A stretch of DNA of 7,034 bases from Bacteroidales bacterium UBA1237 (GTDB taxonomy: Bacteria; Bacteroidota; Bacteroidia; Bacteroidales; UBA932), in the NCBI GenBank assembly GCA_002308935.1, contig DBWN01000067.1, forward strand, positions 1-7,034. The letters run 5' to 3'. Made by a program: the position numbers and the translations under genes. How positions within the stretch are numbered: the stretch's first letter is position 1; each line of letters starts with the position of its first letter. Below, in pieces: positions 1 through 4,739 of this stretch. Below the pieces are notes generated by a model. That model had not been told where the DNA came from. It was given only the letters and a program-made list of their open reading frames with translations, and searched no databases.

Positions 1-1112
1 ATCAGCATCAATTCATGCCCCCACCAAGTGGCTTTCGGAAGTTTCTCCAGGCTGAATTCCATACCTTTTGACAAGCACAGAGTGTCAAATCCGGAAGGAT
101 TATCCTGCTCTTCCATGCAATAGATTATCGGACCACGTTGGACTGCCCGTTTGCCTTTCTCTTCATTCCCAAGGAGAGAATCTACAGTATCCACGGGCAT
201 GTCAAGGATGAGTTCGATGCTGTCGCCATCCTGCCACTTCCGATTAAGGATCGCATATCCTGCATCCATAACCACGCTTTCGTAAACACTGTCATTTACG
301 CTGATGGTGTAGCCTCCGCACCAGGACGGGATACGGAGACGGACCTCCGCTTTGACAGGTTTCGAAAGTTCCAGGGTAAGAGCCACATAGCCATCAAAAG
401 GATAGGCGGTTGTCTGATGGACAGTCATTTCTTTCCCATTCACTTTGACATTAGCCTTTCCTCCCATATACAGGTTCACCCACAAGGCTTCCTCAGAGGT
501 GCCGTAAGTGATATTACCCAAATATGGGATTACACGGAACAGGTCCATGGCGCTGCCTGGAGTATCATCCCAAGTCAGACGGGATAAGTTCCCAATTGAT
601 GACAACGGCGATTCTGAAAAAAAGCTGTCCCCTTTTAGGGAAATACACGGAAGTACCTTATTATAAAGAGTTTGCTCCAGATCATCTGCGTAATACCCGT
701 CACCGCTGATTCTGAGCTGGCCAGCGTCGTTGAAAACCTTTGAGACTGCTTTGCTGACCTCACAGGTGTCCATCGCTGCCTGATGCTGACCTGTCCCGTT
801 TTTCAAACGGGTCACCCAGGTGCTGCGCTTAACCGCAAGGTCCGTGTCTCTCTCAAACTGCAGGGAATACCCGATCCCTTCTACAGCCTTGGAGACCATC
901 GGGGGCTCAAAGTGGCGCTCCGTCCATTCAATGCAGAGAGGCAGGGTTATGTCTTTGTTAATGAGAAAATAAGGGGTCCAGAAGTCATCTTTGACCTCCT
1001 GTTCATAGAAACTGACAAACACCATTTCAGCGGCGTCTTTCTGACCTTTTCCTCCGCATTCGCTTAGTAGTAAGGGTGACACCAACACCAGTAAAAGCAA
1101 ACTCTTTCTCAT
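1..1112 (-). CDS. GH127/DUF1680-related exported protein lacking most of the catalytic barrel (C-terminus outside window)
   Basis: Open frame of 370 codons from ATG at 1112-1110 to the left edge, with no stop. The start is chosen because it gives a signal peptide (MRKS, LLLLVLV core, then LLLSEC with Cys19). The mature part resembles GH127 beta-L-arabinofuranosidases: DDFWTPYFLINKDITLP (42-58) and KAVEGIGYSLQ (75-85) match the N-terminus. DTCEVSKAV (115-123), YYADDLEQTLYNKVLPCISL (140-159), ALWVNLYMGG (209-218), VRLRIPSWC (257-265), GYAILNRKWQDGDSIEL (285-301) and AVQRGPIIYCMEEQDN (323-338) match the second half and the beta-domains. About 220 residues of barrel expected between ~109 and ~115 are absent. 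The cysteine motif expected at ~184-190 reads TPGSAMD, so the usual nucleophile and zinc ligands are missing. Activity is therefore unlikely. Codon use is less biased than in the susC and susD genes, with TTA, CTA, AGA and CGG present. It could be a pseudogene in decay or a repurposed non-catalytic protein. Confidence 0.8.
   Translation of the reverse strand, partial: MRKSLLLLVLVSPLLLSECGGKGQKDAAEMVFVSFYEQEVKDDFWTPYFLINKDITLPLCIEWTERHFEPPMVSKAVEGIGYSLQFERDTDLAVKRSTWVTRLKNGTGQHQAAMDTCEVSKAVSKVFNDAGQLRISGDGYYADDLEQTLYNKVLPCISLKGDSFFSESPLSSIGNLSRLTWDDTPGSAMDLFRVIPYLGNITYGTSEEALWVNLYMGGKANVKVNGKEMTVHQTTAYPFDGYVALTLELSKPVKAEVRLRIPSWCGGYTISVNDSVYESVVMDAGYAILNRKWQDGDSIELILDMPVDTVDSLLGNEEKGKRAVQRGPIIYCMEEQDNPSGFDTLCLSKGMEFSLEKLPKATWWGHELML
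752..792. repeat. Pair of 9-bp direct repeats around the missing segment of the GH127-like gene
   Basis: The plus-strand 9-mer TGCTGACCT occurs at 752-760 and again at 784-792. The inferred in-frame loss of the barrel core maps between them (about 768-790). Next to it, at 795-811, is a perfect 7-bp inverted repeat (CCCGTTT, TTC, AAACGGG). Such short repeats can accompany replication-slippage deletions, but a simple slippage event would leave one copy, so this is only suggestive. Confidence 0.4.
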
Positions 1113-1141
1113 AGAGACCAAATATGTTCGGTTGTTTTAAA

Positions 1142-1177
1142 TCCAAAGCGAAGCCGTAAATGCGGCTTCGCCTTGGA
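1142..1177 (-). terminator. Strong hairpin between the beta-helix gene and the GH127-like gene: likely terminator or attenuator
   Basis: In the minus-strand transcript this is a 15-bp stem (TCCAAGGCGAAGCCG pairing with CGGCTTCGCTTTGGA, one G-U wobble) with a 6-base loop CATTTA. It starts 22 bases after the TAG stop of the beta-helix gene. The bases after the stem are TTTAAAAC, so the U-run is short and termination may be only partial. It would separate the susC-susD-beta-helix operon from the GH127-like gene, or lower expression of the latter. In plus-strand RNA the same stem would carry one A-C mismatch. Confidence 0.65.
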
Positions 1178-1183
1178 ATATAT

Positions 1184-1200
1184 GATTCTTCAGAAGAATC
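1184..1200. repeat. Short perfect palindrome at the stop codon of the beta-helix gene
   Basis: GATTCTT and AAGAATC pair perfectly around a 3-base CAG centre, and the element touches the last base of the TAG stop. It lies just before the larger hairpin at 1142-1177 in the direction of transcription. It may help protect the 3' end of the operon mRNA, but a 7-bp AT-rich palindrome can also be chance. Confidence 0.35.
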
Positions 1201-2996
1201 TACTTGGACTGGACAGCACCGATGTCGGTCTTGCCGCCCTTAATGAACGGATTGCCGTTAATATCGGTTCCGAACTTCTCCAAGAGGGCCTTGACATCAG
1301 AGGTGAACTTAGGACTCTCGTAGGAGTTGTACGGGAATGTTCCGACAGTTCCAGCTCCGAGAGCGGCGCCCTTAGGCATATAGTTCTCACCAATGAAGTC
1401 TGTGAGTTTGTTGTACTTGAACACAGCATCTTTGTTCTGGAGATCCTCGTCGGCCACCATGTCAACATCTGGATTGTTCAGGAAATCAGTGGCAGGGACA
1501 GTATGCTCATAAAGGAGGTTGCCTTCCTGAGGGCCATTACAGTTCCAAAGCTTTCCAGTGACGATGTTATTGTTGAATGTTGTGCTGGCACTTCCGCCCT
1601 CGATAGGCCACTCCTCGATAAAGGCATGATTGTCACTCTTGGAACACCAAGTCCGGAGAAGCATGTTATTGGCTATGATAGCGCAGGTGTTGTAGCGGCA
1701 ATAGAAGCTACCCCACCAGTTACCATTGTCCTCATAGAAGTTGAGACTGTTGATGACAGTGTTGTTTACAAACTGCACATCAACACTCTGGTAGAAGTAC
1801 ACGGAACCGGCATAACCGTCATGCTTGATGGAACGGTTATTGGCGATGATATTACCAACGATGACAGCCTTGTTAGGATTGGATCGGCTAGGTCCGTCCT
1901 CAATGGAGAACGCGCCGGCATGGCCGTTAGCCACGTTATCTGTGATCACGCAGTCATAGACAGTGATGTTGGCCCATGAGTCGTCCTCGATGGTTGAGAA
2001 GGCGCCGCCACGGTCTGCCTCATTGTGATGGAACCAGCAATGGTGAATCGTGACAGGGCCACCGATGACCTTAAGACCACCGCCGTGACCAGAGGCGGTC
2101 CAACCATTACGGATTTCAAAGTAGGAGACTTCAGCATAGCCATTCAGAGGGTTGGACGAAGTCGCGTCGTTCGCGAAATAGAAACAACGTCCCTTGTTGC
2201 CTCCGTCGATGACGGTAAGGTTGTCCCAGCTCTGCTCGGTGAAATCTTCGTTCCAACCGCCTGTGAGGGTCTTGTTCTTATTCTTGTCATCGAAGAGGAT
2301 AGTTCCGTTGAAGACCGCGCCACCCTGGACACGGATCTCGGAGAACTCCTGAGCACCGTCAATGGCCTTCTGGAGGTCTTCGCCTGCCCTAACCTGAACG
2401 GGTTTTGCCAAACCGAAGACGCTGGTGACCAGCTTGTCTCCCTCAGTGGAAAGGGCATAACCCCAGAAGAAATAATTCTGCTCGGGATCCACGCCAGTGA
2501 GGTTCACAGTATGATCACCGGCAGAGAAGTTACCCTGAGGATATTCCTTACCCTTGGCAGGATCATTCTCGGTTCCGAAGATGTAGCCCCAAGACTCATA
2601 ATCATCCGGGAATTCAGTCGTGAATTTGACATTAAATGTAGCGGTCTGAGCGTCAGCGTCCTTGCTCAAAAGGGACGTTGATAATTTGGCGTCCAAAGAA
2701 TGAGCCTTCTGGTTGACGACGGCCTTGTCTTTAGAACCGGCGACAGTGAACTCGGCGCGGCGGATCTTGCCGGTGGTATTGCGCCTTACAGTGAAGCTGC
2801 CGTTGCCGTTCGAGGTGATCCAGTCATAAGAATCATCAGGAGTCACGTTGCCCGAGATCCCGTTGATGGTGAAGGTCGAGGGCTGGTAGTCCACGATGAT
2901 CCTGTAAGGATTCTGGTAGAACACCTCGCCTTTCTCCTCGCAACCGGCAAGGAGAAGCAGGGCGGCACCCATTATCGCGTAAAATATCTTTTTCAT
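1200..2996 (-). CDS. Right-handed beta-helix lipoprotein with BACON-like N-terminal domain
   Basis: Complete 598-residue protein of unknown exact function. Residues 1-19 are a lipoprotein signal peptide with a classical lipobox (LLAGC, Cys19), followed by acidic EEKGE, which suits surface export in Bacteroidota. Residues ~32-98 resemble a BACON domain: W59, then SNGNGSFTV, NTTGKIRRAEFTV and a closing VVNQKA. Residues ~100-200 look like a second beta-sandwich module, possibly FN3-like. Residues ~205-500 read as right-handed beta-helix rungs, with repeats such as VTIHHCWFHHNEADRGGAF (316-333), ITVYDCVITDNVANGHAGAF (344-363), AVIVGNIIANN (377-387) and VQFVNNTVINS (407-417). The C-terminal DIGAVQ (591-596) matches the D-I/G-A ending common in such proteins. 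The fold is shared by polysaccharide lyases, some glycoside hydrolases and binding proteins; I see no decisive catalytic motif. Its place directly after susD is where surface glycan-binding proteins usually sit. Either a glycan binder or a surface depolymerase is plausible. Confidence 0.9.
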   Translation of the reverse strand: MKKIFYAIMGAALLLLAGCEEKGEVFYQNPYRIIVDYQPSTFTINGISGNVTPDDSYDWITSNGNGSFTVRRNTTGKIRRAEFTVAGSKDKAVVNQKAHSLDAKLSTSLLSKDADAQTATFNVKFTTEFPDDYESWGYIFGTENDPAKGKEYPQGNFSAGDHTVNLTGVDPEQNYFFWGYALSTEGDKLVTSVFGLAKPVQVRAGEDLQKAIDGAQEFSEIRVQGGAVFNGTILFDDKNKNKTLTGGWNEDFTEQSWDNLTVIDGGNKGRCFYFANDATSSNPLNGYAEVSYFEIRNGWTASGHGGGLKVIGGPVTIHHCWFHHNEADRGGAFSTIEDDSWANITVYDCVITDNVANGHAGAFSIEDGPSRSNPNKAVIVGNIIANNRSIKHDGYAGSVYFYQSVDVQFVNNTVINSLNFYEDNGNWWGSFYCRYNTCAIIANNMLLRTWCSKSDNHAFIEEWPIEGGSASTTFNNNIVTGKLWNCNGPQEGNLLYEHTVPATDFLNNPDVDMVADEDLQNKDAVFKYNKLTDFIGENYMPKGAALGAGTVGTFPYNSYESPKFTSDVKALLEKFGTDINGNPFIKGGKTDIGAVQSK

Positions 2997-3026
2997 GCTT
3001 TATTAATCTTATTTAAAGTCATCAAA

Positions 3027-4727
3027 CTAGCGCCAGGACGGAGGGTTCTGAAGAGCCCCGTTGGCCTTGGTGATCTCATCAGTAGGATAAGGGAAGGTCA
3101 GGCACTTGTCACTCCAGACCTTGACAGGAGACTGGTAATCCGGGTAAGGAGCCACAACGTAAGGTGACTCAGGATTCATTCTATCCTCGTAGATTCTAAC
3201 CCTGGGGTGAGAGTTGAGCTCGTTAAGAGCGAGTGCCTTGATCTCAGCGTTGCCGGAGACAGCCCACCTCTTGCAGTCGAAAGCGTGGTCGGCGGCAAAC
3301 TCGAAAGCCAGCTCGCAGCGGCGCTCGTGATAGAGGTCTGTCCAGGTGGCGTTGCCGGAGAGGGGCTTCAGGTGCGAGCGCTCGCGGATTTTATTGATGT
3401 CCGTGGTCGCGGCGGCGGCGTTGCCCTTGGCGAGGTTGGCCTCGGCGCGGAGCAACATACAGTCCGCGAAGCGGATAACTGTCCACATCACCTGGGTAGA
3501 AGGCATGTTACTGTTGTCAAGGACGGTAGTACCGACGCAGTTGGCAGGCTCGAAAGCCTCCATGTACTTGTTGCACTGGAATCCCACATCGAGGTTGACA
3601 GGGGTGTAGAAGCGCATCTTCTCGCCGAAATAGGTGAACTCGTCGTTGTACTCAAGGATAGTCTTGGCAAGACGGGGGTTCTTCTCATCCTGATAGTCAG
3701 AAACTCCGTCACCGTTGGTGTCCTCGTTGTCCTTCGCCATTTCCTCGTAGAGGTCAAGAGTAGGACGGATCTGGCCCCAGCCATTGAACTTGCCCCATCC
3801 CTTGTCCTCAAGCATAACGCCGGGAAGCTCGACTCCACCGTTTCCGGAATAGTCAGCGCCACCCGTTCCAGGGATGCCCCAGCAGTACTCTTTGCCCCAG
3901 AACTTCTCGTAGTCAGAGGTGAAAAGCTCGTTGAAATCAGCGACGAGCCCGCGGCCATAGGTCTGCTCAAGTTTGTTGACGCACTCGATCACATTATCCC
4001 ATTTGGAGGTGTCCCACATTGCCCAGTATGCATAAACCCTTGACATAAGGGCGACAGCGGAAGCTTTGTGAGGACGGCCGCGCTCAGCTGTAGTGTAACT
4101 CTCGAAACGACCGAGATGCTCCTCAGCCTTCTGCAGGTCAGAGATGATGTATGCGTAGTTATCCATGACAGTGGGAAGCTGCGGAGGAATGGTGTAGTTG
4201 TAACCACCCTCAACATCCTCATAAGCCACGAAAGGAACACCAAGCTCCTTGGTTCCGTAACGATAAGCGATAAGGAAGTGGTAAAGGGCGCGCATGAAAT
4301 ACGCCTCTCCTAGGACGCGGTTCTCAGTGTAAGTGAGTTCCTTGTCTTTCTGCTTCTTGAGAAGGTTATCCACGACCCAGTTGGCCTTGGGCATACCGTA
4401 GCGGTTGTAGCACCTCCACCAAGTGTCGGTCAGAGGTTCCTCGTCACCAGTGTAAGTAAGGGTAGCAAGGTTATTGAAACCACGGGGCTTAGCCCAGACC
4501 ATGTCATTGGCGCAGCCCTGCTCCCAGTAAATCGTACGGCTGTACATTCCGTCACGCTCCCAGAGGCCGTAGTAGCAATTCTCAATCGCGACCTCAACCT
4601 GCCTGTCGGTCAGGAAGTAGTTGTCCTGAGCGGGGGTTCCCTCACTGGAGTAGTCCAGAAGGTCGTTGCAGGAAGTGAGCGAAAAGGCACAAACAGCAGC
4701 AATTGCTATTGAAATATATCTTTTCAT
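3027..4727 (-). CDS. SusD-like outer-membrane glycan-binding lipoprotein (RagB/SusD family)
   Basis: Surface lipoprotein of 566 residues that caps the SusC barrel and binds the oligosaccharide to be imported. The start is fixed by a lipoprotein signal peptide: MKR, a hydrophobic stretch, then the lipobox SLTSC with Cys20 as the lipidated residue, followed by NDLLD. SusD hallmarks appear in order: LGEAYFMRALYHFLIAYRYG with GVPF (139-166), a TPR-like helical part with KASAVALMSRVYAYWAMW (221-238), INKIRERSHL (444-453), the HERRCELAFE...FDCKRW block (467-488), and the C-terminal FPYPTDEITKANGALQNP (545-562), which ends most SusD proteins. Length is typical of the family. An acidic loop, DNEDTNGDGVSD (333-344), resembles a calcium-binding loop. 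The protein is rich in Trp and Tyr, as expected for a glycan binder, but I cannot name the ligand. It lies 12 bp after susC and 30 bp before the beta-helix lipoprotein gene, in one apparent operon. Confidence 0.97.
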   Translation of the reverse strand: MKRYISIAIAAVCAFSLTSCNDLLDYSSEGTPAQDNYFLTDRQVEVAIENCYYGLWERDGMYSRTIYWEQGCANDMVWAKPRGFNNLATLTYTGDEEPLTDTWWRCYNRYGMPKANWVVDNLLKKQKDKELTYTENRVLGEAYFMRALYHFLIAYRYGTKELGVPFVAYEDVEGGYNYTIPPQLPTVMDNYAYIISDLQKAEEHLGRFESYTTAERGRPHKASAVALMSRVYAYWAMWDTSKWDNVIECVNKLEQTYGRGLVADFNELFTSDYEKFWGKEYCWGIPGTGGADYSGNGGVELPGVMLEDKGWGKFNGWGQIRPTLDLYEEMAKDNEDTNGDGVSDYQDEKNPRLAKTILEYNDEFTYFGEKMRFYTPVNLDVGFQCNKYMEAFEPANCVGTTVLDNSNMPSTQVMWTVIRFADCMLLRAEANLAKGNAAAATTDINKIRERSHLKPLSGNATWTDLYHERRCELAFEFAADHAFDCKRWAVSGNAEIKALALNELNSHPRVRIYEDRMNPESPYVVAPYPDYQSPVKVWSDKCLTFPYPTDEITKANGALQNPPSWR

Positions 4728-4739
4728 ATTCTCGTCAAA

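Noticed and set aside
138..1067. Plus-strand open frames of 61-149 codons opposite the GH127-like gene
   Set aside because: They are short and mutually overlapping. The minus-strand frame is continuous over the whole region and carries family motifs throughout.
1119..1126. Bacteroides-type -7 promoter element (CATATTTG) before the GH127-like gene
   Set aside because: It matches 7 of 8 positions but lies only 6 bases before the start codon, and I find no clear -33 TTTG partner. It is too weak to list as a promoter.
1173..1979. Open frame of 268 codons on the plus strand opposite the beta-helix gene
   Set aside because: It lies wholly against a well-supported gene with signal peptide and recognisable domains. 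Its translation shows no signal, domain or repeat pattern, and long antisense frames are expected opposite genes with biased third positions.
2025..2681. Open frame of 218 codons on the plus strand
   Set aside because: It is antisense to the middle of the beta-helix lipoprotein, with no recognisable features.
3207..4043. Open frame of 278 codons on the plus strand
   Set aside because: It is a mirror of the SusD-like gene, whose family motifs are unmistakable; the antisense product is low in complexity and rich in Val and Leu.
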